The notes under the pieces are model-generated. The model saw only the letters and a list, made by a program, of their open reading frames with translations, ran no database searches and had not been told where the DNA came from. From Arthrobacter sp. H16F315 (GTDB lineage Bacteria > Actinomycetota > Actinomycetes > Actinomycetales > Micrococcaceae): a stretch of 64,000 nt of DNA. The position numbers were made by a program, and so were the translations under genes. This document shows, piece by piece, positions 20,790 to 28,665 of this stretch; positions within the stretch are counted from its first letter, which is position 1, and every line of letters starts with the position of its first letter. The stretch covers positions 1,240,001 to 1,304,000 of the forward strand of contig NZ_JAMXSS010000002.1 in NCBI RefSeq assembly GCF_024124825.1, in the 5' to 3' direction.

Positions 20790-20864
20790 GCCGTTAAGCC
20801 TACTGCCCCGGCAGCCACTGCTACCGCCCCTCCGGCTGCGCTGCCGAAACGCGGACGGGCCCGC

Positions 20865-21299
20865 TTAGGCTGGAATAGCCGGTCCCGAGGCGTCGGCGAT
20901 GATGGCGCGGACGGAGTTATTACGCTTGTCATGTGTGAGCTCCACCAGGCCCAACGCTTCCAGCAAGGGCGGCAAGTACATGCCAAACCGGCCGCGGTAT
21001 CCCTTCCGAAGCCCGTACCAGCCGCCCACCGGGTTGTCCGGGTGCCGCCCCCAGGCCTCGACAGTTCCCTCGGCTGCCGCTTTGTTCTCATCGGCGGCAC
21101 CCAATGGCACCCAATCGACTTTCTCCATCAGCCACAGCGGCAGGTCTTCGAGGGCCCGGAGGTGATACTTCAGTGTGGTGGAGCCGACCTGGCAGACGAG
21201 CGCAGGGGGATCAGACTCCTCGTCGCGGTACATCGTGTACTCGGAGGTCCCCGGGGCTGTCTTGAGGACCCACGGATCCAGCTTGGTTCCAGTTGCCAC
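20865..21299 (-). CDS. Conserved hypothetical protein
   Basis: A 144-residue cytosolic protein (VATGTKLDPWVLKTAPGTSE) with many aromatic and charged residues, a segment WLMEKVDWVPLGAADENKAA and a C-terminal half GGWYGLRKGYRGRFGMYLPP followed by a helix-rich end that looks like a small winged-helix fold (LLEALGLVELTHDKRNNSVR). The open frame continues upstream into the bcp gene, so the GTG at 21299 is chosen; a GTG about 60 bases upstream is an alternative. I do not recognise the family with certainty. Coding character is supported by a typical composition and by fitting between two same-strand genes. Confidence 0.65.
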   Translation of the reverse strand: MATGTKLDPWVLKTAPGTSEYTMYRDEESDPPALVCQVGSTTLKYHLRALEDLPLWLMEKVDWVPLGAADENKAAAEGTVEAWGRHPDNPVGGWYGLRKGYRGRFGMYLPPLLEALGLVELTHDKRNNSVRAIIADASGPAIPA

Positions 21300-21379
21300 T
21301 TGGTGTCCGCCTTCGGTTGGGCCGCTGTCCGGCGCTGTTTGGACTGAGCCTACCCAGTGCGTCCGGCCAACGCGAGAGC

Positions 21380-21859
21380 TTAGAGGCCCAGCTCGTCCCT
21401 CAGCGCAGCGACGTGGCCCTGCGCCTTGACCTGGTACTGCGCCAGCTTGACCTTGCCCTCGGGGTCCAGGACCACCGTGGAGCGGACGATCCCGTCGGTG
21501 ACTTCGCCGCCGACCAGCTTCTCGCCCCAAGCGCCGTAGGCCAGCGCCACAGCGTGGTCTTCGTCGGCCAGCAGCGGGAAGGTCAGCGCGAAGTCGCCGG
21601 TGAAGTGCGCCAGCGCCTCGGGTGCGTCGGGGGAGATGCCGAGCACCTCATAGCCGGAACCCTGCAGGGACGCCAGGTTGTCACGGAAGTCGCAGGCCTC
21701 GGTGGTGCAGCCCGGCGTGGCGGCCTGCGGGTAGAAGTACACAATGACGTTCTTGCCGCGGTAGTCGGCCAGCGAGACGTGCTGTCCCGCAGCGTCCGGA
21801 AGGGTAAAGTCCGGGGCAGGGGTTCCGGGCTGGAGTTTGACAGTCAGCTGGGGGCTCAT
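21380..21859 (-). CDS. bcp: Thioredoxin-dependent peroxiredoxin, Bcp type
   Basis: A 159-residue peroxiredoxin that reduces hydrogen peroxide and organic peroxides. The peroxidatic Cys is in TPGCTTEACDFRD, with the second Cys five residues on, the pattern of atypical 2-Cys BCP/PrxQ enzymes; the catalytic Thr precedes (ATPGC). The start ATG at 21859 follows GAAGGACCCTTT. The upstream open frame has no family resemblance, so the longer version is rejected. It is probably alone or with the hypothetical gene downstream. Confidence 0.93.
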   Translation of the reverse strand: MSPQLTVKLQPGTPAPDFTLPDAAGQHVSLADYRGKNVIVYFYPQAATPGCTTEACDFRDNLASLQGSGYEVLGISPDAPEALAHFTGDFALTFPLLADEDHAVALAYGAWGEKLVGGEVTDGIVRSTVVLDPEGKVKLAQYQVKAQGHVAALRDELGL

Positions 21860-22036
21860 AAAGGGTCCTTCGGGTCTGCGGAGGTCTGCGGGTCCGTCTG
21901 TTGGCACTGCAGTCTTTCCCCACACAACCACCGCGCTAGGTAGGGTATTCCGACTTTGCCAGTTGGCCAAGCGGACGGGCACCGCGGAACCACCGGTTTC
22001 AAAGCCATCGGGCTTTTTCGCCGCGGACGGCTCCAG

Positions 22037-22198
22037 CTACCTCTTGGTGGGGTCCTTCCGGGCAGCAAGGCCCACCAGCGCCCCGACGGCAACGCCGATC
22101 AACAGCCCGGTAAAGGGCTTGTCGGCGGTGGCAACTCCGATGGCAAAGCCAAGGGCCGCGCCGAGGAGCATGCCGATCCACAGGGATTCGTATTTCAC
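22037..22198 (-). CDS. Small glycine-zipper membrane protein (53 aa)
   Basis: A short gene starting at GTG 22198 and ending at TAG 22037-22039. The product has two hydrophobic stretches (ESLWIGMLLGAALGFAIGVA and TGLLIGVAVGALVGLAARK) with GxxxG/GxxxA spacing, separated by ATADKPF, and a basic end (RKDPTKR). This looks like a helical hairpin in the membrane. Function unknown. It lies between bcp and the HTH regulator, all on the minus strand. Confidence 0.6.
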   Translation of the reverse strand: MKYESLWIGMLLGAALGFAIGVATADKPFTGLLIGVAVGALVGLAARKDPTKR

Positions 22199-22229
22199 AG
22201 CTTCAGGCTAGCAAGCGTCAGCAAGCGGG

Positions 22230-23144
22230 TCAGCCGGTGTTGGCGGCGCCGGATGCATCCCGGGTTTCCTGTGATCGCGGACTTTCCTCTGTCGCTGCTG
22301 ACCCGGCGCCGAAGCTGCCGAGCAGCGCGAGCGAATCGGCGGAGGGCGATCCTGGTTTTGCTGAATAGAGCCTAAGCACCTGATCCGGGTCGTCGCGCAG
22401 GGAAAGGTCTTCGAAATTCAGTTCCAGGTCCCCGACGACGGGGTGGTGGAGCCGGACACTTCCCGCGGAGCCCCTGGCCACCCGGTGCCCGGCCCACCAC
22501 TGGCGGAATTGCTCGCTGTGGACCGCGAGTTCGCCGACGAGCTGGTTGGCTTGGGCATCGTTGGGATGCCGGCCGACGTCCACACGCAGGGACCCGGCGG
22601 CCTCGGATGCGACCGCGGGCCAGTCCCGGAAAAGCTCGCGCGCCAGCGGATCAAGGATGATCCACCGGGTCAGGTTCCGCTCCGCCGCCGGCAGGGCAGG
22701 GAAGTCGGCGAGTAACAGGAAAGCCAGTGGGTTTCCGGCCAACACGTCGGTGCGGCGGCCCAGCACCAGGGCGGGAACATTGCCGACGGCGTCCAGGAGT
22801 TGGCGCAGCGCGGGCCGCACACCCTGGGCCGAAGCCGGCGGACGCTGGGTGTTCGCGCAGTTCTCGAGGAGGTCGATCATGTGCGCCTGCTCGCTCGGGT
22901 CCAGGCGCAGCGCCCGGGCCACGGAATCCAGCACGGCGCGGGACGGGTGGATGTTGCGGCCCTGCTCCAGCCGGGTGTAGTAGTCGGTGCTAACGTCAGC
23001 CAGCCGCGCGATCTCCTCGCGCCGCAGGCCGGGGACCCGCCTGCCGGCGGAGCCCGAGGCGATCCCCGCGTTCTCCGGCGTCAGCCGTGACCGCATGGCT
23101 TTCAGGAATTTTCCAAACTCGGCGCTCTGACCCATGCGCTCCAT
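22230..23144 (-). CDS. HTH transcriptional regulator with MmyB-like ligand-binding domain
   Basis: A 304-residue regulator. An XRE-type helix-turn-helix is at about 10-85 (RREEIARLADVSTDYYTRLEQG), preceded by the RRVPGLRREE motif typical of this family. Residues 105-275 form the MmyB-like domain with WIILDPLARELFRDWPAVA and the conserved VGRHPND and HHPVVGDLELNFEDL. The tail is low complexity. It is divergent from an aldo/keto reductase with a perfect palindrome between them. Members of this family usually control the neighbouring redox enzyme and themselves, with unknown ligands. ATG 23135 is an alternative start. Confidence 0.88.
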   Translation of the reverse strand: MERMGQSAEFGKFLKAMRSRLTPENAGIASGSAGRRVPGLRREEIARLADVSTDYYTRLEQGRNIHPSRAVLDSVARALRLDPSEQAHMIDLLENCANTQRPPASAQGVRPALRQLLDAVGNVPALVLGRRTDVLAGNPLAFLLLADFPALPAAERNLTRWIILDPLARELFRDWPAVASEAAGSLRVDVGRHPNDAQANQLVGELAVHSEQFRQWWAGHRVARGSAGSVRLHHPVVGDLELNFEDLSLRDDPDQVLRLYSAKPGSPSADSLALLGSFGAGSAATEESPRSQETRDASGAANTG

Positions 23145-23181
23145 TCTGCCGTGCCCGGCGCTTGGCTTTCTACGCCGAAGG

Positions 23182-23198
23182 TAGGACTCCCAGTCCTA
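23182..23198. promoter_or_regulatory. Perfect palindrome TAGGACT-CCC-AGTCCTA, candidate operator
   Basis: Seven-base arms with a three-base spacer in the 141-base gap between the MmyB-like regulator and the divergent aldo/keto reductase. Position and symmetry fit an operator for the regulator acting on both genes. Confidence 0.65.
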
Positions 23199-23285
23199 GG
23201 AATCGCAGGGAGTGGAAAATCCGCTGACTTCACTTCGCTGCCTGCGTAGCATCGTGTGCAGGCCCATCCCCTAACGGAAGAAGTG

Positions 23286-24134
23286 ATGATGACCCACGCA
23301 CACGAAACCACCATTCCCACCGTAACGCTCAACAACGGCCTGCGGATCCCGCAGCTGGGCTTTGGCGTGTTCCAGGTTCCGCCCGCGGAAACCCAACGCA
23401 TTGTCGAGGATGCCCTGGAGGCCGGCTACCGTCACATTGACACCGCCGCAGCGTACCGGAACGAGGCCGGCGTGGGTGCGGCGATCGCCGCGTCCGGTAT
23501 TCCGCGCGAGGAAATCTTCATCACCACCAAGCTCCGGAACGGTGAGCAGGCCCAGGCCCGGGAAGCGTTTGAGAACAGCTGCAAGGCGCTCGCGGTGGAC
23601 TATGTGGACCTCTACCTGATCCACTGGCCGGTGCCGTCCCAGGGCATGTTCACCGAGGCGTGGAAGGCGCTGGAGGAAATCCACGCCAGCGGCCGGAGCC
23701 GTGCCATCGGGGTCTCCAACTTCCTGGCCGACCATCTGGACACCCTCCTGTCGGCGTCGGACGTTGTCCCGGCCGTGAACCAGATCGAAATCCACCCCAC
23801 CTTCCAGCAGCAGGAGCTGGCCGCCAAGAGCCGGGCGCTGGGCATTGCAGTGGAGGCGTACAGCCCGCTGGGTCAGGGCGCTGACCTGAATGCCGCCGCG
23901 GTGAAGTCCCTGGCCAACACGTACGGTGCCACCCCGGCCCAGATCGTGCTGTCCTGGCACCTCAGCCAGGGCACTATCGTCATCCCGAAATCGGCCGACT
24001 CAACCCGCATGCGGGAAAATCTCGGTGCCGTGGCCCTCCAACTCGACCCTGCCGAGCTGGCGGAAATCACGGCGCTGGAGTCCGGCGCCCGGGCCGGCGC
24101 AGATCCTGCCGTGGCAGCGTTCAGCCAGATGTAG
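23286..24134 (+). CDS. Aldo/keto reductase (AKR5-like)
   Basis: A roughly 282-residue NADPH-dependent TIM-barrel reductase. The catalytic tetrad is visible: Asp and Tyr in HIDTAAAYRNEAGVG, Lys in FITTKL, His in LYLIHWP. The AKR signatures GVSNF and IVIPKSADSTRMREN (cofactor binding) are present. Two ATGs in a row (23286, 23289) follow GGAAG; the first is used. Relatives reduce 2,5-diketogluconate, methylglyoxal and other aldehydes. It is controlled, by inference, through the divergent MmyB-like regulator. Confidence 0.9.
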   Translation: MMTHAHETTIPTVTLNNGLRIPQLGFGVFQVPPAETQRIVEDALEAGYRHIDTAAAYRNEAGVGAAIAASGIPREEIFITTKLRNGEQAQAREAFENSCKALAVDYVDLYLIHWPVPSQGMFTEAWKALEEIHASGRSRAIGVSNFLADHLDTLLSASDVVPAVNQIEIHPTFQQQELAAKSRALGIAVEAYSPLGQGADLNAAAVKSLANTYGATPAQIVLSWHLSQGTIVIPKSADSTRMRENLGAVALQLDPAELAEITALESGARAGADPAVAAFSQM

Positions 24135-24198
24135 CCAGCCTGCACTCGGGAGGGGAAAACCGTCCGGACCTCGGATCGCCTGAACCGTCTGCGACAAC

Positions 24199-24239
24199 GC
24201 CACGGCCCCGCGGTCGATGTTCGTCCGCGGGGCCGTGGC
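24199..24239. terminator. Terminator between convergent genes
   Basis: A perfect 15-base stem (24199-24213 with 24225-24239) and an 11-base loop between the aldo/keto reductase and the convergent aminotransferase. No strong T tract. Confidence 0.75.
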
Positions 24240-24282
24240 GTCCTTGCGTGGATCGTCAGCTCGTGGTGAAGTCCGCCCTTCG

Positions 24283-25656
24283 TCAGGCCGCGAAGCCGTC
24301 CGCGATGTCCAGGACCTCGTCCAGGATGGCGAGTCCGGCCGCTGTGTCTTCGATGCTGGTGTTGCAGGGCGGGACGACGTGGATGCGGTTGAAGTTCGCG
24401 AACGGCAGGAGGCCGCGGGACTTGCAGGCGGCCACAAGCTGGTTCATTTCCGGGCTGGAGCCGCCATAGGCAGCCATCGGCTCGCGCGTCGCACGGTTCT
24501 TGACCAGCTCGATGGCCCAGAAGACCCCGGTTCCGCGGACTTCGCCCACCGAGCGGTGGTTTTCCGCGAAGCCGGCGAGTGCCGGCCCAATCACGGTTTC
24601 CCCGAGCAGCGCTGCATGCTGCACAATCCCTTCGTCCTCCATGGCGTTGAGGGTGGCCACGGCGGCCGCGGTGGCCAGCGGATGTCCGGAGTAGGTCAGG
24701 CCGCCAGGGTAGACCCGCTTGCCGAAGGTGGCCGCGATTTCGGGGCTGATCGCCACCCCGCCCAGCGGAACGTAGCCGGAGTTCACTCCCTTGGCGAAGG
24801 TCAGCAGGTCCGGGACGACGTCGAAGTGCTCGATGGCGAACCACTTGCCGGTCCGGCCGAAACCTGACATCACCTCGTCACAGATCAGGACGATGCCGTA
24901 TCGGTTACAGAGGTCCCGGACCCCCTGGAGGTAGCCGGGCGGCGGCAGGTAAATGCCGGCCGTTCCCGGAATGGATTCGAGAATCAGCGCCGCGATGGTG
25001 GACGGGCCCTCAAAACTGACCAGTTGCTCCAAATGTTCCAGGGCCCGCTGACTTTCCTCTTCCTGGGTGGTGGAGTAGAACGCGGTGCGGTACAGGTACG
25101 GCGGGAAGAAATGGATGGTTCCAGTGCTGGCGTTGTCGCTGTCCCAGCGGCGCGGGTCTCCGGTGAGGTTCACGGCGAGCTGCGTGCCGCCATGGTACGA
25201 GCGGTAGGCGGAGAGCACCTTGTGGCGGCCGGTGTGGAGCCGGGCCATCCGGACGGCATGCTCATTGGCATCCGCGCCACCGTTGGTGAAGAAGATCTTG
25301 TTCAGCTCCCCGGGGGTCCGCTCAGTGATCAGGCGGGCCGCCTCGGAACGGGCGTCGTTGACGTAGCTTGGCGCGATGGTGCACAGCTTCGCGGCCTGGG
25401 CGGCGATCGCGGCTACGACGGCGGGGTGCTGGTGACCGATGTTGGTGTTGACCAGCTGGGAGGAGAAGTCCAGATATTTGTTGCCCTCACCGTCCCAGAC
25501 GTGGGATCCCGCAGCTGCCGTGATAACCATGGGGTCCAGGAGGTCCTGGGCGGACCAGGAGTGGAAAACGTGCTTCCGGTCCAGCTCGTACGCCCGACGC
25601 GCGGTCTCGGCGGTGTCCTTGATGTCCAGGATGCTGCTGTCAATTGTGGAAGTCAT
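24283..25656 (-). CDS. Class III (omega) aminotransferase, probably beta-alanine/BAIBA type
   Basis: A 457-residue PLP enzyme. It shows FFTNGGADANEHAVRMAR, the Tyr-His pair in YRSYHGGTQ, the PLP-binding Asp in LICDEVMSGFGRTGKWF and the Schiff-base Lys in TFAKGVNSGYVPLGGV. The start at 25656 (MTSTIDSSIL) follows AAAGG; an upstream extension in the same frame overlaps mmsA and is rejected. It lies 28 bases after mmsA on the same strand. A transaminase that makes malonate or methylmalonate semialdehyde followed by MmsA is the classic end of beta-alanine and beta-aminoisobutyrate breakdown; substrate assignment is inferred from this pairing. Confidence 0.85.
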   Translation of the reverse strand: MTSTIDSSILDIKDTAETARRAYELDRKHVFHSWSAQDLLDPMVITAAAGSHVWDGEGNKYLDFSSQLVNTNIGHQHPAVVAAIAAQAAKLCTIAPSYVNDARSEAARLITERTPGELNKIFFTNGGADANEHAVRMARLHTGRHKVLSAYRSYHGGTQLAVNLTGDPRRWDSDNASTGTIHFFPPYLYRTAFYSTTQEEESQRALEHLEQLVSFEGPSTIAALILESIPGTAGIYLPPPGYLQGVRDLCNRYGIVLICDEVMSGFGRTGKWFAIEHFDVVPDLLTFAKGVNSGYVPLGGVAISPEIAATFGKRVYPGGLTYSGHPLATAAAVATLNAMEDEGIVQHAALLGETVIGPALAGFAENHRSVGEVRGTGVFWAIELVKNRATREPMAAYGGSSPEMNQLVAACKSRGLLPFANFNRIHVVPPCNTSIEDTAAGLAILDEVLDIADGFAA

Positions 25657-25684
25657 ATCAAATGCCTTTCTGGTGTGATGCCGG

Positions 25685-27172
25685 TCAGGCGTTCTGCGGG
25701 AAGCCGAGATTGATCCCGCCGTGGCTGGGGTCAAGCCAGCGGGACGTTACAGCCTTGCCCCTGGTATAGAACCCGACGCCCTCGGTGCCGTGGGCGTGGG
25801 TGTCACCAAAGAGCGAGTTTTTCCAGCCGCCGAAGGAGTAGTAGGCCATGGGGACCGGAACCGGAACGTTGATGCCGACCATACCGACCTCCACCTCGTT
25901 TTCGAAGCGGCGGGCAGCGCCGCCGTCGTTGGTGAAGATGGCGGTGCCGTTGCCGTAGGGGTTGGTGTTGATCAGTTCGAGCGCCTGCTCGTAGCTGTCG
26001 ACCCGGACCACCGACAGGACAGGGCCGAAGATTTCGTCCTGGTAGATGGACATGTCCGGCGTGACGTTGTCGAACAAGGTCGGGCCGACGAAAAAGCCGT
26101 CACCTTCCGAATCGGGGGCCACGTTGCGTCCGTCAACCACCACTGTGGCGCCGGCGGCCTCTCCGGCGTCAATGTAACCGGCCACCTTGTCCCGGTGGAC
26201 GGCCGTGACGAGCGGGCCCATGTCGCAGCCCCGCATGCCGTCTCCGGTGCGGAGCGGCCGGGTACGCTCGGCAATTTTCGCCACCAGCTCATCGGCGATG
26301 CCGCCCACGGCGAGGAGCGCGGAGATGGCCATGCAGCGTTCGCCGGCCGAACCGAAGCCGGCGTTCACTGCTGCGTCGGCCGCGAGGTCGAGGTCGGCGT
26401 CGGGCAGGACAATCATGTGGTTCTTGGCGCCGCCGAGGGCCTGCACACGCTTCCCGTTGGCCGTTGCCGTCTGGTAGACGTACTTGGCGATCGGCGTGGA
26501 TCCGACGAAGGAAACGGCCTTGATATCGGGGTGGCCGAGCAAGGTGTCTACTGCCACCTTGTCGCCGTGCAGGACATTAAAGACACCGTCCGGCAGCCCG
26601 GCTTCCTTCCAGAGTTCGGCCATCCAGTTGATCGCCGTGGGGTCCTTTTCGCTGGGCTTGATAACGACGGTGTTGCCGGCTGCGATCGCAAGGGGGAAGA
26701 ACCACATCGGCACCATGGCCGGGAAATTGAAGGGGCTGATGATGGCGACCGGCCCCAGCGCCTGCCGGATCGAGTGGACATCCACATTGGTGGACGCATT
26801 CTCCGTGTAGCTGCCCTTGAGCAGGTGCGGGATGCCGCAGGCGAACTCGACGACTTCCTGCCCGCGGGTCACCTCACCGAGGGCGTCATCCAAAACCTTG
26901 CCGTGCTCCGAGGTGATGATGGCGGCGAGTTCGCCTTTGCGTGAGTTGAGCAGTTCGCGGAAGGCGAAGAGGACCTGTGTGCGGCGGGCCAAGGAGGTGT
27001 CCCGCCACGCAGGGAACGCGGCCCGGGCCGCCGCGACGGCGGAGTTGCCCTCGTCCTCACTCGCCAGCGACACCAGGCCGGTGACCTTGCCCGTCGCCGG
27101 GTTGGTGACCGGGGCCGTGCGCGCCCCGGCCGGGACGTAGCGGCCGTTGATCCAGTGCTCGATGATGTTCAA
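25685..27172 (-). CDS. mmsA: CoA-acylating methylmalonate-semialdehyde dehydrogenase
   Basis: A 495-residue aldehyde dehydrogenase that turns malonate or methylmalonate semialdehyde into acetyl- or propionyl-CoA with loss of CO2. Typical features: IISPFNFPAMVPMWFFPLAI, catalytic Cys in GSAGERCMAISALLAVG, and LGGAKNHMIV in place of the LELGGK motif, so the general-base Glu is absent as in other CoA-acylating members. The C-terminus has SLFGDTHAHGTEGVGFYTRG, a family hallmark. It is the first gene of the unit mmsA-aminotransferase, divergent from a LysR gene. Confidence 0.95.
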   Translation of the reverse strand: MNIIEHWINGRYVPAGARTAPVTNPATGKVTGLVSLASEDEGNSAVAAARAAFPAWRDTSLARRTQVLFAFRELLNSRKGELAAIITSEHGKVLDDALGEVTRGQEVVEFACGIPHLLKGSYTENASTNVDVHSIRQALGPVAIISPFNFPAMVPMWFFPLAIAAGNTVVIKPSEKDPTAINWMAELWKEAGLPDGVFNVLHGDKVAVDTLLGHPDIKAVSFVGSTPIAKYVYQTATANGKRVQALGGAKNHMIVLPDADLDLAADAAVNAGFGSAGERCMAISALLAVGGIADELVAKIAERTRPLRTGDGMRGCDMGPLVTAVHRDKVAGYIDAGEAAGATVVVDGRNVAPDSEGDGFFVGPTLFDNVTPDMSIYQDEIFGPVLSVVRVDSYEQALELINTNPYGNGTAIFTNDGGAARRFENEVEVGMVGINVPVPVPMAYYSFGGWKNSLFGDTHAHGTEGVGFYTRGKAVTSRWLDPSHGGINLGFPQNA

Positions 27173-27270
27173 GGTGTCTCCTCATGCGGGATGGTCAGTT
27201 GTTTGCCTTCAGTGTGTCCGGCGCGGCGCCGCAGCAAAAGTGCGGGTGCGTAAAGAGAATCGCGGCGCGT

Positions 27271-27285
27271 TTTGCACATTGTAAA
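27271..27285. promoter_or_regulatory. Imperfect inverted repeat TTTGCA-CAT-TGTAAA, candidate LysR box
   Basis: It lies in the 170-base gap between mmsA and the divergent LysR gene, in its only AT-rich stretch. Five of six arm positions are complementary and it contains a T-N11-A pattern, as expected of a LysR-type site controlling both directions. Confidence 0.4.
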
Positions 27286-27341
27286 TATTTCCGCTGTCCG
27301 CGCCATCGGGGCCCGCGCGGCATGTGGTGCTCCGGGCGGGA

Positions 27342-28273
27342 ATGCGACCATTGAGGATGACGAAGCCCTTTACCCTCACCCAGCTTCGGTACTTCGCGGT
27401 GGTGGCCGAGCTCGAAAATATGACCAACGCGGCCGAGCGGCTGCTGGTCACCCAGTCCACACTCTCTACGGCGATGGCCCAGCTTGAAGCCAGCCTGGCT
27501 ACCCAGTTGTTCGTCCGGCTCCGGACCCGCGGCCTGCGGCTGACGCCGTCCGGCCGGCAACTGGCCCAGGACATCAAGGTGTTGCTGGAACACGCCGATT
27601 CCCTGTACGAGTCGGCCCGAGGGCTCGCGACGAGCCTGGTGGGGGAGCTCAAAGTCGGTGTCTTTTCGCCGCTGGCGCCATTCAGGCTACCGGCAATTCT
27701 TCAGACCTTCGAAGGCCAGCACCCGGGAGTGGAGGTCTCCTTCCTCGAAGCCGATCTTGCGAGTCTGCAGTCCGCCCTGCTTGAGGGCTTGTGCGATGTG
27801 GCACTGATGTACGGTCTTGGCCTGGGCCGCGGATTCACGCACACCGTCCTGGAGCGCGTGCCGCCCCATGTGCTCGTCCACGCGGAGCATCCCGCAGCCA
27901 ACCGCCCCGAGCGCAGCATCGCACTGAAGGACCTTGAAGGCGAACCTTCGGTAGTGCTGGACCTGCCGCACAGCCGGGAATACTACGAGCAGCTCTATGC
28001 CATCGCCGGTGTCACCCCCAACGTCCGGCACCGATTTGCCGGCTATGAAACGGTCCGGTCATTTGTGGCCAAGGGCCACGGGTACGCCATGCTCAACCAG
28101 CGGCTCCACAGCGACTTGACGTACTCCGGGGGCGGGTTGTGGCGCTCACCCTGACGGATGATTTCCCGCCGATCGAAGTTATGCTGGTCCGCCCCGACGG
28201 CGTCACCCCGACCCGCAGGGCCCTGGCTTTTGAGCAGACATGCATCCGCCTCTACGGTGCCGCCCGGAACTAG
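27342..28273 (+). CDS. LysR-family transcriptional regulator, frameshifted near the end as sequenced
   Basis: About 310 residues after correction. The winged HTH is at the N-terminus (LTQLRYFAVVAELENMTNAA, then TQSTLSTAMAQLEASL), followed by the two-lobed effector domain (GELKVGVFSPLAPFRLPAIL). The frame is lost near 28128-28136, a G-rich run; one more G joins YSGG to VVALTLTDDFPPIEVMLVRP and a stop at 28271-28273. Without it the protein ends at 28154. The start is uncertain: ATG at 27342 or 27357. It is divergent from mmsA-aminotransferase and next to the amidohydrolase operon, so it may control either or both. Confidence 0.85.
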
Positions 28274-28320
28274 CCGCCCGGAACCAGCCGGTGCCGCCCG
28301 GTGCCGCCCGGAACTAGCCG
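28256..28320. repeat. Exact 21-bp repeat at the end of the lysR gene, two copies 44 bp apart
   Basis: Bases 28256-28276, which include the lysR stop codon, recur exactly at 28300-28320 (core GCCGCCCGGAACTAGCCG). Between them is a shorter version of the same unit. It looks like a small tandem expansion of the gene tail. The rest of the gap to the MFS gene (28321-28665) contains the promoter-like site listed next and no gene. Confidence 0.65.
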
Positions 28321-28347
28321 CGGCCATGCCGGCCAGCCGTTTTGGCA

Positions 28348-28369
28348 TTGACAAAATCGATCGGTCGAT
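28348..28369 (+). promoter_or_regulatory. TTGACA -35 with overlapping palindrome ATCGA-TCGG-TCGAT
   Basis: A consensus -35 (TTGACA, 28348-28353) is followed at once by an inverted repeat (28356-28369) in the spacer region, where a repressor would block polymerase. A clear -10 is not visible. It lies about 300 bases upstream of the MFS-amidohydrolase-amidase operon, the likely target. Confidence 0.4.
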
Positions 28370-28665
28370 CAAAAACAATCAATTGGACAGATGTGAAGCG
28401 GATCACACAGAGTTGCTGCAGTGCGGCGGCGCTGGCGACTTACCGGTGAAAAAATCCCCGCAGCGACGGCCTAGGCCGAATACCTCAGCTCGAAAGCCAT
28501 TCTGATCGAAGGAGATTCCATGGTTCCGATTCACAGCCCGCGTGTCCGAAACATGTCCAGGCCGAGTCAGGCAGGCAACACCGCGGCAACAACCGCAGAA
28601 TTCAATTTCCGCGGCCGTAACCTGGCACAGGTCATCGGAAACACGGCGCCCCTAGCGTGGCTTTC

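Noticed and set aside
20865..21530. Longer version of the hypothetical protein starting inside bcp
   Set aside because: The added residues are an out-of-frame reading of the bcp gene on the same strand.
21950..22020. tRNA-like text (ggccaagcgg, then a small stem aaagcc/ggcttt)
   Set aside because: No acceptor stem, anticodon arm or T-arm could be paired in order; only short chance similarities.
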